The notes: a model not told the origin generated them from the sequence alone. DNA of 64,000 nucleotides from Cellulomonas sp. URHE0023 (GCF_000688475.1 NZ_JIAN01000006.1:558001-622000); one strand, 5' to 3'; counted from the first letter of the stretch, positions 34,852 to 43,805 are shown. Program-made: numbers and translations.

Positions 34852-35787
34852 CTAGGCGATCTGAGACTCGGAGGCGCGCAGCATGCGCAGCTGGATGAAG
34901 GTGAGCACTCCGAGCAGCACGACGAGGAAGACCGCCATCGTCGCCGCGTACCCCATGTGGAAGTACGTGAACGCCTGCTGGTAGATGTAGTAGTAGATGA
35001 CGCGCGAGGCGTTGACGGGTCCGCCCTTGGTCGCGACAGCGACCGTGTCGAAGATCTGGAACGACCCGATCAACGAGACCACGAGTACGAGGGCGAGGAT
35101 CGGCCGCAGCAGCGGCACCGTGATCTGCGCGAAGGTCCGCAGCTCGCCGGCGCCGTCGATCGACGCCGCCTCGAACGTGTCCTGCGGGATCTGGAGCATC
35201 CCCGCGTAGAAGAGCAGCGCCGTGTACCCCACGTACGCCCACGTGTTGATGAGCGAGATCGTGGGGATCACCAGCGACGGGTCCGTGAAAAACCCCACCG
35301 TGTCGAGTCCCATCGAGCCGAGCAGGTGGTTCACGAACCCGAGGTTGGTGTCGAGGAGCCACAGCCAGATCAGGCCGACGGTCACGTTGGGCACCAGCCA
35401 GGGCAGCAGGAGCGTGGTGCGCAGGACCACCGAGCGCGTCAACCGGTGCATCAGCGCGGCGAGGACGAGCGCGAGCACCGTCTGCGAGCCGACGTTCACC
35501 ACGACGTAGTAGAGCGTCACCTTCATCGAGTTCCAGAACTCCGGGTCGCGCAGCACGTTGGCGTAGTTCTCGAAGCCGACGGGCTCGGGCTTGGCCAGCA
35601 GGCTGTAGTCGGTGAACGACCACCACACGCCGCGCACCGTGGGGTACAGGTAGAAGATGGCGAAGCCGATGAGGACGGGCGCGATGAAGAACAGGGCGAC
35701 CCGTCCGTCACCCCGCCGGCGCCGTCGCTCGGGCGACGCACCCGCGCGCGACCCAGGTGCTGTGCGCTGCCATGAGAGCTCGGTCAT
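34852..35787 (-). CDS. CUT1 sugar ABC transporter permease, MalF type
   Basis: 311-residue inner-membrane subunit, first gene of the operon, with six helices and an EAA loop FEAASIDGAGELRTFAQITV. The ATG at 35787 is chosen because GAGAGG precedes it and the family starts here; an upstream ATG at 35823 would add 12 residues. It is divergent from the ROK regulator with 164 nt between, containing a perfect 20-bp palindrome. Confidence 0.92.
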   Translation of the reverse strand: MTELSWQRTAPGSRAGASPERRRRRGDGRVALFFIAPVLIGFAIFYLYPTVRGVWWSFTDYSLLAKPEPVGFENYANVLRDPEFWNSMKVTLYYVVVNVGSQTVLALVLAALMHRLTRSVVLRTTLLLPWLVPNVTVGLIWLWLLDTNLGFVNHLLGSMGLDTVGFFTDPSLVIPTISLINTWAYVGYTALLFYAGMLQIPQDTFEAASIDGAGELRTFAQITVPLLRPILALVLVVSLIGSFQIFDTVAVATKGGPVNASRVIYYYIYQQAFTYFHMGYAATMAVFLVVLLGVLTFIQLRMLRASESQIA

Positions 35788-35876
35788 CGGGCGCCTCTCC
35801 GCGCCCAGCCGACTGGCCGTCATTGGCGCGATCCGTGGTGTGACGTGTCCGGCGAACCGTGCAGCGGCCGGGCGTG

Positions 35877-35896
35877 AGCCCCACTACAGTGGGGCT
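35877..35896. promoter_or_regulatory. Perfect 20-bp palindrome, probable ROK operator
   Basis: AGCCCCACTACAGTGGGGCT has 9-bp perfect arms around AC. It lies 90 nt from the MalF-type start and 56 nt from the ROK start; an AT-rich patch (35903-35930) beside it probably holds promoters. ROK repressors usually bind such inverted repeats next to their own genes. Confidence 0.6.
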
Positions 35897-35951
35897 GGCG
35901 GAGTTAATAATGCAACGTGGCGATATAAGACGCAAGAGGATCGGAGCAGGA

Positions 35952-37169
35952 ATGTCCCGGGAGGCGATGGTCGACACCTCAGCCGGCTCGATGGGTAGCC
36001 GGTCGCTGCTGCGCAGGATGAACTCCCTCGGTGTCCTGAGGTCCGTCATGGCCCAGCCGCAGACCCTGCGAGGCCTGTCGACGTCGTCGGGCCTCTCCCG
36101 CACGGCCGTCGACGCCGTCGCGTCGGACCTCACCGCGATGGGCTGGCTCAGCGCCGCAGACGCCCCGGCCGTCCGCAGCGTCGGACGCCCTGCCGTGACC
36201 TACGCGATGCCCCAGGACGTCGGCTGCTTCCTCTCGGTCGACGTCGGCGCGAACCACGTCTTCGCGGTCCTGACCGACCTCACGGGCGCCATGCTCGGGC
36301 AGAGCTCGGCGTCCGTCTCCGAGGCCGACCCGGCGCAGGACCGCATCGCCGCCACCCTCGAGCTGTGCGATCGGCTCCTCGGCGCCGCGGGGCTGGACCG
36401 CGGTGCTCCGTGGATCGTCACCGTGGGATCGCCCGGGTCGATCGGGGCCGACGGGCGCGTGCTGCACTTCGGCGGCACGGGCATGCCGGGGTGGGTGGGC
36501 CTCAACCTTCGCGACAGGTTCGCCCTCGAGTTCGACTGCGCGGTGCTGGTCGAAGGGGACGTGCCGCTGGGCGCCCACGCCGAGCTGGCCTTCGGGGCTG
36601 CGCGGGGCCACGCCGACGTGGTCTACATCCTGTGCGGACGCCGGACCAGCGGCGCGGCCATCGTCGGCGGCAAGGTCCACCGCGGCGTGCACGGCGCGGC
36701 CGGAACGGTCGGTGAGATCCGTGCGCTCAAGTGGGCCGAGCTCAACGAGCTCTACGGGCAGGACGTCCTGGGGAGCCCACGCCCCTCCCGCGAGCAGATC
36801 TTCGAGCTCGCCCGGTCCGGAGACCCGGCGGCGATCGCGGCGATCGACGAGTTCGCCGACGACCTGGCGTCCGGTGCCGCCGCCATGGCGCTCGCGATCG
36901 ATCCCGAGCTGCTGGTCATCGGCGGCGGCAGCGCCCCCGGCGCCGACGTCTTCCTCCCCCGCTTCGAGCACACGCTGGGCACGATCTGCCCTCTGCCGCC
37001 GCCCGTCGTGGCCTCGACCTTGGGCTCGGAGGCCGTCGCCCTGGGCGGAATCAGCCTGGCCGCGCAGCACCTGAGCTCGGTCCTCGAGGATGCCGTGCGG
37101 ACGCGGACGTCGTTCCCTGACCCTCACGAGGCACGGTCGTTGGTGCGCAAGGCGGAGCGTCGCGGCTGA
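35952..37169 (+). CDS. ROK-family transcriptional regulator
   Basis: 405 residues: an N-terminal winged helix (about 25-75, TLRGLSTSSGLSRTAVDAVA) and a ROK/sugar-kinase-like domain (from about 90, LSVDVGANHVFAVLTDLTGA; IVTVGSPGSIG; LVIGGGSAPGADVFLP). The zinc motif CxCGxxGCxE of classic ROK proteins is absent, as in many regulatory members. The ATG at 35952 has GGAGCAGGA upstream; the ATG at 35910 is an alternative. It probably represses the divergent CUT1/GH36 operon and is relieved by a sugar. Confidence 0.9.
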   Translation: MSREAMVDTSAGSMGSRSLLRRMNSLGVLRSVMAQPQTLRGLSTSSGLSRTAVDAVASDLTAMGWLSAADAPAVRSVGRPAVTYAMPQDVGCFLSVDVGANHVFAVLTDLTGAMLGQSSASVSEADPAQDRIAATLELCDRLLGAAGLDRGAPWIVTVGSPGSIGADGRVLHFGGTGMPGWVGLNLRDRFALEFDCAVLVEGDVPLGAHAELAFGAARGHADVVYILCGRRTSGAAIVGGKVHRGVHGAAGTVGEIRALKWAELNELYGQDVLGSPRPSREQIFELARSGDPAAIAAIDEFADDLASGAAAMALAIDPELLVIGGGSAPGADVFLPRFEHTLGTICPLPPPVVASTLGSEAVALGGISLAAQHLSSVLEDAVRTRTSFPDPHEARSLVRKAERRG

Positions 37170-37222
37170 GGCGTCCGGGCCTGCCGCCGCACCTCGACAC
37201 CACGCGGCCCGACGCACCAGAA

Positions 37223-37261
37223 GGCCCGCCGGGCGGCTCCCGCGGAGCAGCCCGGCGGGCC
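37223..37261. terminator. Bidirectional terminator between ROK and CUT2 ATPase genes
   Basis: GGCCCGCCGGGC at 37223-37234 pairs perfectly with 37250-37261, and an inner GCTCC/GGAGC stem (37236-37240, 37244-37248) extends it, leaving a 3-nt loop. It separates two convergent genes. Confidence 0.8.
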
Positions 37262-37274
37262 CGGTGCGGTACGC

Positions 37275-38075
37275 CTACGCCGTGGCCGCTCCGGTCATGA
37301 GGGCGACAGCCTCGGTCATCGAGTGCGACTCCGGGGTGATCGTCGCCGCGCAACGGCCGAGCCGCTGGACGTGGATGCGGTCGGCCACCTCGAACACCTG
37401 CGGCATGTTGTGGCTGATGAGGATGACGGGGATCCCCTTGTCGCGCAGCGTGCGGATCAGTGCGAGAACCTGGTTGGACTCCCGCACCCCCAGGGCGGCC
37501 GTCGGCTCGTCGAGCACCACGACCTTCGACCCGAACGCCGCGGCGCGCGCGACGGCGACCGCCTGGCGCTGGCCGCCCGAGAGGTTCTCGACCGGAACCG
37601 TCACGTCCTGGAGCGTGGAGATCCCCAGGTCTGTCAGCTCGGCGCGGGCGCTGCGCCGCATGCCGGCCGTGTCCATGACCCGGAAGACCGAGCCCAGGAT
37701 CCCTGGCTTGCGCACCTCCCGCCCCAGGTACAGGTTCGACGCGATGTCCAGCGACGGGGAGACCGCGAGGTTCTGGTAGACGGTCTCGATGCCCTCGGCC
37801 CGAGCATCCTGGGGCCGACGGAACGCGACCTGCCGCCCATCGAGCATGATCTGCCCCTCGTCCGGTATCTCCGCCCCCGTGAGGCACTTCACCAGCGTCG
37901 ACTTCCCGGCGCCGTTGTCGCCGATGATCGCGAGGACCTCGCCCGGGTAGAGCTCGAGGCTCACACCGTCGAGCCCGACCACACGCCCGTAGGTCTTGAC
38001 CAGGTCCTTAGCCTGCAGGACAGGAACACGTGCAGAGCTGGCGGTCGGCGTCTGCGCGCCGTCGACGAGAGTCAC
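37275..38075 (-). CDS. CUT2 sugar ABC transporter ATP-binding protein
   Basis: 266-residue single-domain ATPase, FrcA-like rather than the duplicated RbsA type. Walker A is GDNGAGKST, the signature is LSGGQRQAVAVARA, Walker B is VVVLDEPTAAL and the switch His is in ILISHN. It powers the permease encoded just before it; the GTG start overlaps the permease stop (GTGA). It is the last gene of the operon and is followed by a strong bidirectional terminator. Confidence 0.93.
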   Translation of the reverse strand: MTLVDGAQTPTASSARVPVLQAKDLVKTYGRVVGLDGVSLELYPGEVLAIIGDNGAGKSTLVKCLTGAEIPDEGQIMLDGRQVAFRRPQDARAEGIETVYQNLAVSPSLDIASNLYLGREVRKPGILGSVFRVMDTAGMRRSARAELTDLGISTLQDVTVPVENLSGGQRQAVAVARAAAFGSKVVVLDEPTAALGVRESNQVLALIRTLRDKGIPVILISHNMPQVFEVADRIHVQRLGRCAATITPESHSMTEAVALMTGAATA

Positions 38076-39142
38076 TTGCGCACCTTCCTGATCCACTGGT
38101 CGACCGAGACGGCGACGATGATGAGCACACCCACGGCGAGCGTCTGGTAGAGCACGTCCAGCCCCGCGAGGGACAGGCCGTTGCGGAAGACGCCGACGAT
38201 CAGCGCACCGAGCAGCGTCCCCCACACGGTGCCGCGCCCCCCGAACAGGCTCGTCCCGCCGATGACGACGGCCGTGATCGAGTCCAGGTTCAGGTCGACC
38301 CCCACGTTCGGGCTCGCCGCGTTCGATCGCCCGATCTGGATCCATGCGCCCAGAGCGAGGATCGCGCCGGCGGTCAGGTACACGCTCATCAGGACGCGGT
38401 TGACGCTGATCCCGGCCAGCCGCGCGGCCTCCTTGTCGTCACCGACCGCGTAGACGTGCCGCCCCCACGCGGTTCGCCCGAGGATGGCTGCGACGATCAC
38501 GTACAGCGCCAGCATCAGCAGCACCCCCGTGCTGATCCGCACGCCGCCCACGTCGAACGTGGTGCCCGTCCAGGTGAGCAGCGCCGGCATGTCCCCACCC
38601 CGCACCGTGGAGCCCTGCGAGTACAGGAGCGTGAGCGCGATGAAGACGTTGAGCGTTCCGAGCGTCGCGATGAACGGGGGAAGCCGGAGCCGAGTGACGA
38701 GGAGCCCGTTCACACCCCCGGCCGCCAGGGCGACCACGAGGCCGACCCCGATCGCCACGACTGCGGGCAGCCCGTTCGTCGTCGCCGTCTGGGCCATGAC
38801 CATCCCGGACAGGACCATCACGGCACCCACCGAGAGGTCGATGCCGGCGGTCAGGATGACCAGCGTCTGCGCGACGCCGATGGTCCCGACGACGGCCACC
38901 TGCTGGGTGATCAGGGAGAGGTTCCCCGGCTGGAGGAACCGGTCGTTGAGCAGGCCGAACACGATGATCGAGGCGACGAGCACGATGGCAGGGCTCAGGG
39001 CCGGATAGCGGTGCAGCGTCCCCCTCACCTTGTCCAGCGTGCTGCGTCGGTCGAGGAACTCGGTCGCGAGGTCCTGGGGTGGCGGGGCTGCGGGGCCCCG
39101 TCCCGAGGCCGCGGGCGCGATGCTGTTCGCCACCGGACTCAC
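38072..39142 (-). CDS. CUT2 sugar ABC transporter permease
   Basis: 356-residue inner-membrane permease of the RbsC/FrcC family with about ten helices. The conserved block [20 protein letters not shown] and the later [32 protein letters not shown] region (quoted key: [18 protein letters not shown]) are characteristic. The GTG at 39142 overlaps the stop of the binding-protein gene (GTGA), and its own stop overlaps the ATPase start, so all three genes are coupled. Confidence 0.93.
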   Translation of the reverse strand: MSPVANSIAPAASGRGPAAPPPQDLATEFLDRRSTLDKVRGTLHRYPALSPAIVLVASIIVFGLLNDRFLQPGNLSLITQQVAVVGTIGVAQTLVILTAGIDLSVGAVMVLSGMVMAQTATTNGLPAVVAIGVGLVVALAAGGVNGLLVTRLRLPPFIATLGTLNVFIALTLLYSQGSTVRGGDMPALLTWTGTTFDVGGVRISTGVLLMLALYVIVAAILGRTAWGRHVYAVGDDKEAARLAGISVNRVLMSVYLTAGAILALGAWIQIGRSNAASPNVGVDLNLDSITAVVIGGTSLFGGRGTVWGTLLGALIVGVFRNGLSLAGLDVLYQTLAVGVLIIVAVSVDQWIRKVRK

Positions 39143-40245
39143 TTGCCCCAGCAGAGGTCGGTGGCCTCGGTCGTGTCGATGCTCTCGACACCGTCGACCG
39201 GCTTGTCCGTCACGAGGGCGACACCGGTGTCGTAGAAGTCGAGACCCGCGCTCGTGCTCGGCTTCGTCCCGTCGGTCGCGAGCTGAGCGATCGCCTCGAC
39301 CCCGAGCTGCGCCATCCGGACCGGGTACTGCTGGCTCGTGGCTCCGATGATCCCGTCCTTCACGTTCTTGACGCCGGCGCACCCACCGTCGACGGAGACC
39401 ATGATCACGCCGTTCTCCTTGCCGGCTGCCTGCAGCGCCTGGTAGGCGCCGTACGCGGCGGGCTCGTTGATCGTGTACACCACGTTGATGTTCGGGTTCT
39501 TGGACAGCAGGTTCTCCATCGCCGTGCGACCACCGTCCTCGGCGCCGTTGGTCGACTCGTTGCCGACGATCTCGTAGTCGCCGCCGCTGTAGCTGCCGGT
39601 GGGGGCCTCGTCGCCGTTGGCCTCGCCGTCGGCCACGTCGATGCCCATCCCCTCGAGGAAGCCCTGGTCGCGGTTGTAGTCGACCGAGACGACCTTGTCG
39701 TTGAACAGGTCGAGAAGCGCGATCGTGGCCTTGTCACCGTCGAGCGTTGCCGCCGCCCACTCGCCGATGCGCTTGCCCGCATCGCGGTTGTCGGTCGCGA
39801 ACGTGATGTCCACGGCGTCGGCCGGGTCGGGCGGGGTGTCGAGCGCGATGACGTACAGGCCGGCGTCACGGGCCTTCTCGATCGCGTCGACCACGGAGGG
39901 GCCGTTCGGAGTGATCAGGATCCCCTTGTCGCCCTTGGCGATGGAGTTCTCGATCGCCTGGATCTGGGAGTCCTCGTCGCCGTCCTCCTTGCCGGCCGCG
40001 AGCGTCAGGTCGACGCCGTTCTCGGCCGCCGCAGCCTTGGCCCCTTCCTGCATCGCGACGAAGAAGGGGTTGCTCGTGGTCTTGACGATGAGCGACACGC
40101 CGACCGCGGAGTCGTCCGAGCTCGACGGTGAGTCGCCGGAGTCGGAGCTGGAGCAGGCCGTCAGTGCGAACGCGAACACGCACGCGCCGGCGCCGGCTAC
40201 GGCGAGGTGGGAGCGGCGGGCGGAGCGGATGCGAGATCTCGACAT
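39139..40245 (-). CDS. CUT2 sugar-binding lipoprotein
   Basis: 368-residue periplasmic-binding-protein type 1 (RbsB/FrcB-like) lipoprotein. The signal peptide ends in the lipobox LTACSSS (about Cys31). The ligand-binding fold shows [40 protein letters not shown] and [19 protein letters not shown]. Fructose- or ribose-type monosaccharides are the usual ligands; the specific sugar is not readable. GGAGA lies 6 nt before the ATG. A clear promoter and two LacI-type operators lie upstream. Confidence 0.93.
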   Translation of the reverse strand: MSRSRIRSARRSHLAVAGAGACVFAFALTACSSSDSGDSPSSSDDSAVGVSLIVKTTSNPFFVAMQEGAKAAAAENGVDLTLAAGKEDGDEDSQIQAIENSIAKGDKGILITPNGPSVVDAIEKARDAGLYVIALDTPPDPADAVDITFATDNRDAGKRIGEWAAATLDGDKATIALLDLFNDKVVSVDYNRDQGFLEGMGIDVADGEANGDEAPTGSYSGGDYEIVGNESTNGAEDGGRTAMENLLSKNPNINVVYTINEPAAYGAYQALQAAGKENGVIMVSVDGGCAGVKNVKDGIIGATSQQYPVRMAQLGVEAIAQLATDGTKPSTSAGLDFYDTGVALVTDKPVDGVESIDTTEATDLCWGK

Positions 40246-40275
40246 TGAACTCTCCTCATGACTCGGCCGGGGCGG

Positions 40276-40293
40276 CCTAACAACGTTGTCAGG
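40276..40293. promoter_or_regulatory. LacI-type operator O1
   Basis: CCTAACAACGTTGTCAGG is an 18-bp palindrome with one mismatched pair and the CpG centre typical of LacI-family sites. It lies just downstream of the -10 box of the CUT2 operon, where bound repressor would block transcription. Confidence 0.75.
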
Positions 40294-40297
40294 ACCA

Positions 40298-40326
40298 TGG
40301 ATAGTTCCCCCGGGGGAAACGGTCAA
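40298..40326 (-). promoter_or_regulatory. Sigma-A promoter of the CUT2 sugar operon
   Basis: -35 TTGACC (40326-40321) and -10 TATCCA (40303-40298) are separated by 17 nt. The spacer contains a 14-bp perfect palindrome, TTCCCCCGGGGGAA (40305-40318). O1 lies downstream and O2 upstream. Confidence 0.65.
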
Positions 40327-40355
40327 GGGTTGGCGGTCTGAACGAGACCAAATCG

Positions 40356-40369
40356 TGACATCGTTGTCA
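40356..40369. promoter_or_regulatory. LacI-type operator O2
   Basis: TGACATCGTTGTCA shares its arms and core with O1; the centres are 78 bp apart, and O2 lies upstream of the -35 box. This arrangement would permit repression by looping. Confidence 0.65.
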
Positions 40370-40416
40370 GACGCGACAGCGATGAACCAAGTCGCAGGGT
40401 CGGCGTCAGGGCCCTG

Positions 40417-41505
40417 TCAGCCGTTCCCGCGCGCGACGGGTGGTCGGATCTCCCCCGAACCCCGCACGACGAGCCGGGTGGGCACGACGATCCGTTGCGG
40501 TGGGAAGGCGCCGTCGGTCATCCGCCCGAAGAGCCGCTCGGCCGCAGCACGTCCGATGGCGAACGGGTCCTGGGCCACGACCGTGACGGGCGGGTCGAGC
40601 AGGTCGGCGAGCGAGAAGTCGTCGAAGCCGACGAGGGCGATCGAGTGGTGCACCCCCAGCGTCCGCAGCGCCCGGAACACCCCGATCGTGATGAGGTTCT
40701 GACTCGCGAAGATCGCGGTCGGGCGCACGGAGCGCATCAGGAGCTCCATCGCCGCCTTGAACGCGCTCTCCTCGTCGTGCAGGTCCTCGACCACCAGCGA
40801 CTCGTCGACCGGGATGTCCGCACCCGCCATCGCCTGCCGGAACCCTTCGAGGCGCTGGACCGCGGTGGCGATCGTCGCCAGGTCGCCCATGAACGCGATA
40901 CGCCGATGTCCGCTGCCGACGAGGTGCTCGACGGCGTGGCGCGCGCCCTCGACGTTGTCCGCCACCACCGTGTCGACGTCGATGCCCACGGCGGGTCGGT
41001 CGATCGCCACGATGGGGGTCCCTGCCTCCAGCTCCCGCAGGAGATAGCGCTGGTCGACCCCGGTGGACGTGAGGATCAGACCGTCGACCCGCCGCGAGGT
41101 GAAGGCCTCGACGAGCGCACGTTCGCGATCCGGATGCTCGTCGGTGCTCGCTGAGAAGACAGCTACTCCGCGGGCCTCCGCGACGTCCTCCACAGCACGG
41201 TGGATCGCCGCCGCGAACGGGTTGTCCACGCTGGCCAGCACCAGGCCGATGCTGCGGGTCCGCCTGCCCGTCCGGCGGAGGTTGCCGGCGACCATGTCGA
41301 CCTGGAAGCTCAGCTCCTGCGCCGCGCGGCTGACCCGCTCCGCCGTCGCGGGAGCCACCCCGGGTTCGCCGTTGACGACCCGCGAGACGGTCTTGATCCC
41401 GACACCGGCGAGCGCGGCGACGTCACGCATCGTCGCGCGTGGTCGCAGCCCAGGCGCGGGCCGCTCACCCTCATGGGGCGCCGCGTGGGTTGACATCGTG
41501 GTCAT
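40417..41505 (-). CDS. LacI-family transcriptional regulator
   Basis: 362 residues: a LacI helix-turn-helix near residues 25-46 (TMRDVAALAGVGIKTVSRVV), a hinge helix, and a PBP1-type sugar-binding domain (IGLVLASVDNPFAAAIHRAV; VALVGFDDFSLADLLDPPVTVV in part). It lies directly upstream of the CUT2 operon on the same strand and its likely operators occur in that operon's promoter and upstream of its own gene, so it is probably an autoregulated local repressor relieved by the transported sugar. An ATG three codons later is an alternative start. Confidence 0.92.
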   Translation of the reverse strand: MTTMSTHAAPHEGERPAPGLRPRATMRDVAALAGVGIKTVSRVVNGEPGVAPATAERVSRAAQELSFQVDMVAGNLRRTGRRTRSIGLVLASVDNPFAAAIHRAVEDVAEARGVAVFSASTDEHPDRERALVEAFTSRRVDGLILTSTGVDQRYLLRELEAGTPIVAIDRPAVGIDVDTVVADNVEGARHAVEHLVGSGHRRIAFMGDLATIATAVQRLEGFRQAMAGADIPVDESLVVEDLHDEESAFKAAMELLMRSVRPTAIFASQNLITIGVFRALRTLGVHHSIALVGFDDFSLADLLDPPVTVVAQDPFAIGRAAAERLFGRMTDGAFPPQRIVVPTRLVVRGSGEIRPPVARGNG

Positions 41506-41585
41506 GGCCGCACTGTAACGTCCATGCCCCCGCTCAGGGTGAGCCTGCGCCGCGGAGGACCGTCACGCGAGATCGACACTACGAG

Positions 41586-41598
41586 GACATCGTTGTCA
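41586..41598. promoter_or_regulatory. LacI-type operator O3
   Basis: GACATCGTTGTCA is identical over 13 nt to part of O2 and lies about 80 nt upstream of the lacI-type gene. It also contains the stop codon of the last eCIS-linked gene. Confidence 0.55.
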
Positions 41599-42489
41599 GG
41601 GCGCGCCGCCCACGGCATTTCCCGGTGTCGGGCGCGTAATGGGCGTGGCGCCCGTCATCTGGGGCCGTTCCAAGCGCTCGAGCAGGTCCTTCGCAAGCTC
41701 TGTACAGTTCGCGTGAATAGCACTCGTGTATTCGGGCCCCTCGCGTCGAAAGTCGTAGAGGCGCGGAAACTTCTCCTGTGACGACAAAAGCTTCCACGCG
41801 CTCCAGTTGAGAGCCGGAATCATCTCCTGGTCAATGTCGTGCACCCAGGAGCGATGTGTGCCCGCGTAGGCTTTGATGGTTTCCGCCACCACCGCCTCGT
41901 CCAAGCGCTGAATGTCCGCTATCGGCTTGTAGCCGTCGCGGTACTCGTTGATCAGAGCGGTCAAGTACTCTTCCGACGCCTCCAACCGCCTCACGTACTG
42001 ATCTGAGTCGTCCCAGCGTGCCTCGAGCCGAAGCCGAAGGGATTGCAGCCGGACACGGAGGGCGATGACGTCCTGCATGCGGTCCCGGTACGAGAGGGAC
42101 GAGCGGTGCGCTTCGATGAGGATGCGCGCGTGCTCGATCCCGCTACGAATGCTTTCCAGCTCCGCGATCGACTCGTGCACGAACGCGCGCTCGTGCTCGA
42201 CCTTGTCCTGGTCACGAGCCACAGCAGCGGCCTGCTCGTCGCGCTGTCGTCCCCACCGATCCAGGAGAAGCTTGACGACTCCGCCAATGATCGCCACGGC
42301 GATGATGGCGATCAGAGCTTTCGCGACCTCCATCCACAGGACCTTCGCATCAAGGTCGTCGACATTCGCCCACAGAACGACCAGGCCCGCCAGAGCGAGC
42401 AAGGCGACGGCCGCCACGCCGACCAGTGGTCCGATCGTGAGCGCGGGGCGCCCGCCACGGGTGGTCGAGTCGCCTCCGGTGTCGCTCAC
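41596..42489 (-). CDS. Two-helix membrane protein coupled to the eCIS operon
   Basis: 297 residues, not recognised. Two transmembrane helices (about 19-42 and 54-77) precede a long charged helical region (about 80-190, rich in Arg, Glu and Asp, probably coiled coil) and a C-terminal domain with several Trp and Tyr residues (WSAWKLLSSQEKFPRLYDF). Its GTG overlaps the stop of the eCIS AAA+ ATPase gene (GTGA), so it is translated with the injection-system genes. A membrane role in particle anchoring, release or self-protection is possible, but nothing in the sequence decides this. Confidence 0.75.
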   Translation of the reverse strand: MSDTGGDSTTRGGRPALTIGPLVGVAAVALLALAGLVVLWANVDDLDAKVLWMEVAKALIAIIAVAIIGGVVKLLLDRWGRQRDEQAAAVARDQDKVEHERAFVHESIAELESIRSGIEHARILIEAHRSSLSYRDRMQDVIALRVRLQSLRLRLEARWDDSDQYVRRLEASEEYLTALINEYRDGYKPIADIQRLDEAVVAETIKAYAGTHRSWVHDIDQEMIPALNWSAWKLLSSQEKFPRLYDFRREGPEYTSAIHANCTELAKDLLERLERPQMTGATPITRPTPGNAVGGAP

Positions 42490-43805
42490 ACGACCTTTCC
42501 TTCCTTGACCAGCTCACGGACGATGGCCGACTCGAGGAAACGACGGTCCACCGCCGGCGTTGCGTCGGCCAGGTACTCGATCGCGCAGAAGTGTGCGACG
42601 TTCACGATGCCGGCGCCCGTCAGGGCGAACCGGGTGGAGATGTCGCGCCAGTCGACGTCGTCGGCCACGACGACCTGCGAAGGGAACGAGCGCTGCCACA
42701 GGTCGCAGCGGTCCTCGGCCCTGGGCATAGGGAAGTGGATCACCGCCTGGAAGCGCCGCAGGAATGCCTCGTCGACGTTGCCCCGCTGGTTGGTGGCCAG
42801 AACGATCAGGCCCGAATGGTTCTCGATCCGCTGCAGCAGGTAGGCGATCTCCTGGTTGGCGTACTTGTCGTGCGCGTCACGGATCTCGGTGCGCTTGCCG
42901 AACAGCGCGTCGGCCTCGTCGAAGAACAGGATCCAGCTCTTGTTCTCTGCGCGGTCGAACAGCCGCGCGAGGTTCTTCTCCGTCTCACCGATGTACTTCG
43001 ACACCACGCGTGACAGGTCGATCCGGAACACGGGCCTGCCGGTGTGCTTTCCGAGCAGCGTCGCGGTGAGGGTCTTGCCGGTGCCCGGTTGGCCGTGGAA
43101 CAGCGCCCGATAGCCCGGCTTCACGCGCTTGCCCATTCCCCAGTCGCCAAGCAGCGTGTCGTTGAAGCGCACCCAGTGCTCGATCTCGGTGAGCTGACGC
43201 TGGGTGTCCGGCTGCAGCACGACGTCGCCCCAGTCGAGCTCGGTCTCGATGTGCTCTGCGGGGAAGTCGGTGCTGAACCGGGGCAGGCTCACCGAACCCG
43301 TGGTGAGTCGCTCGACGACCTCCGCGTCGAGAATCAGCCGGCCACTCATCACCGGCTCCCCGTCCCGCACGGGATCCAGCCGGAGCACGTGGCGCTCCGC
43401 GAACCAGTGCTCGCGCGACAGGAGTCGTTGCACGTCCAGCCGACGCTGAAGATCGTCGCCGGCGAGGACGAACTGCGCGGTCTCGCCGGTCGGCAGAACG
43501 CCTCGGTGATGCTCGCCGCGCACCCCGCCGAACTCGGGGAGGTCGCCACCTTCCGGCAGGTGGTCGGCGATCAGCCTCCCGAAGAAGTCCGGATGCAGGT
43601 GCGGTGCGAGCGCCAGCATCAGCAGCACGGTCTCCGCGGGGGTCGGACCGGGGCCGTCCGTCAGGTCGGCCAGGTGCGTGCCGTCGAACCCGTGGTCAGC
43701 CAGTGCCCGCACCGGACCTGCTGCGGGGTTCAGCGACTCGTCGAGTCGTTCAGTCACCACGGCCGCAAGCCGGCCGAGGAGATCGGAAAGCTGCGCTGTA
43801 TTCAC
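42486..43805 (-). CDS. eCIS AAA+ ATPase (Afp15-like)
   Basis: 439 residues. An N-terminal helical/winged region (1-190) is followed by an AAA+ module: Walker A GQPGTGKT (238-245), Walker B ILFFDEAD (292-299), sensor LATNQRG and arginine finger FLRRF. Such ATPases are a constant part of eCIS loci and are thought to help in assembly or cargo loading rather than contraction. The GTG at 43805 overlaps the stop of the DUF4157 gene (GTGA), and the downstream membrane protein overlaps its own stop in the same way. Confidence 0.93.
   Translation of the reverse strand: MNTAQLSDLLGRLAAVVTERLDESLNPAAGPVRALADHGFDGTHLADLTDGPGPTPAETVLLMLALAPHLHPDFFGRLIADHLPEGGDLPEFGGVRGEHHRGVLPTGETAQFVLAGDDLQRRLDVQRLLSREHWFAERHVLRLDPVRDGEPVMSGRLILDAEVVERLTTGSVSLPRFSTDFPAEHIETELDWGDVVLQPDTQRQLTEIEHWVRFNDTLLGDWGMGKRVKPGYRALFHGQPGTGKTLTATLLGKHTGRPVFRIDLSRVVSKYIGETEKNLARLFDRAENKSWILFFDEADALFGKRTEIRDAHDKYANQEIAYLLQRIENHSGLIVLATNQRGNVDEAFLRRFQAVIHFPMPRAEDRCDLWQRSFPSQVVVADDVDWRDISTRFALTGAGIVNVAHFCAIEYLADATPAVDRRFLESAIVRELVKEGKVV

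Noticed and set aside
33833..35626. N-terminal extension of the CUT1 binding protein to 1056 residues
   Set aside because: The extension overlaps both permease genes on the same strand; the lipoprotein signal begins at 33832.
41506..43000. Search for an integrase, tRNA or direct repeat at the left eCIS boundary
   Set aside because: None seen; the boundary is defined only by gene function, so recent insertion cannot be claimed from this window.
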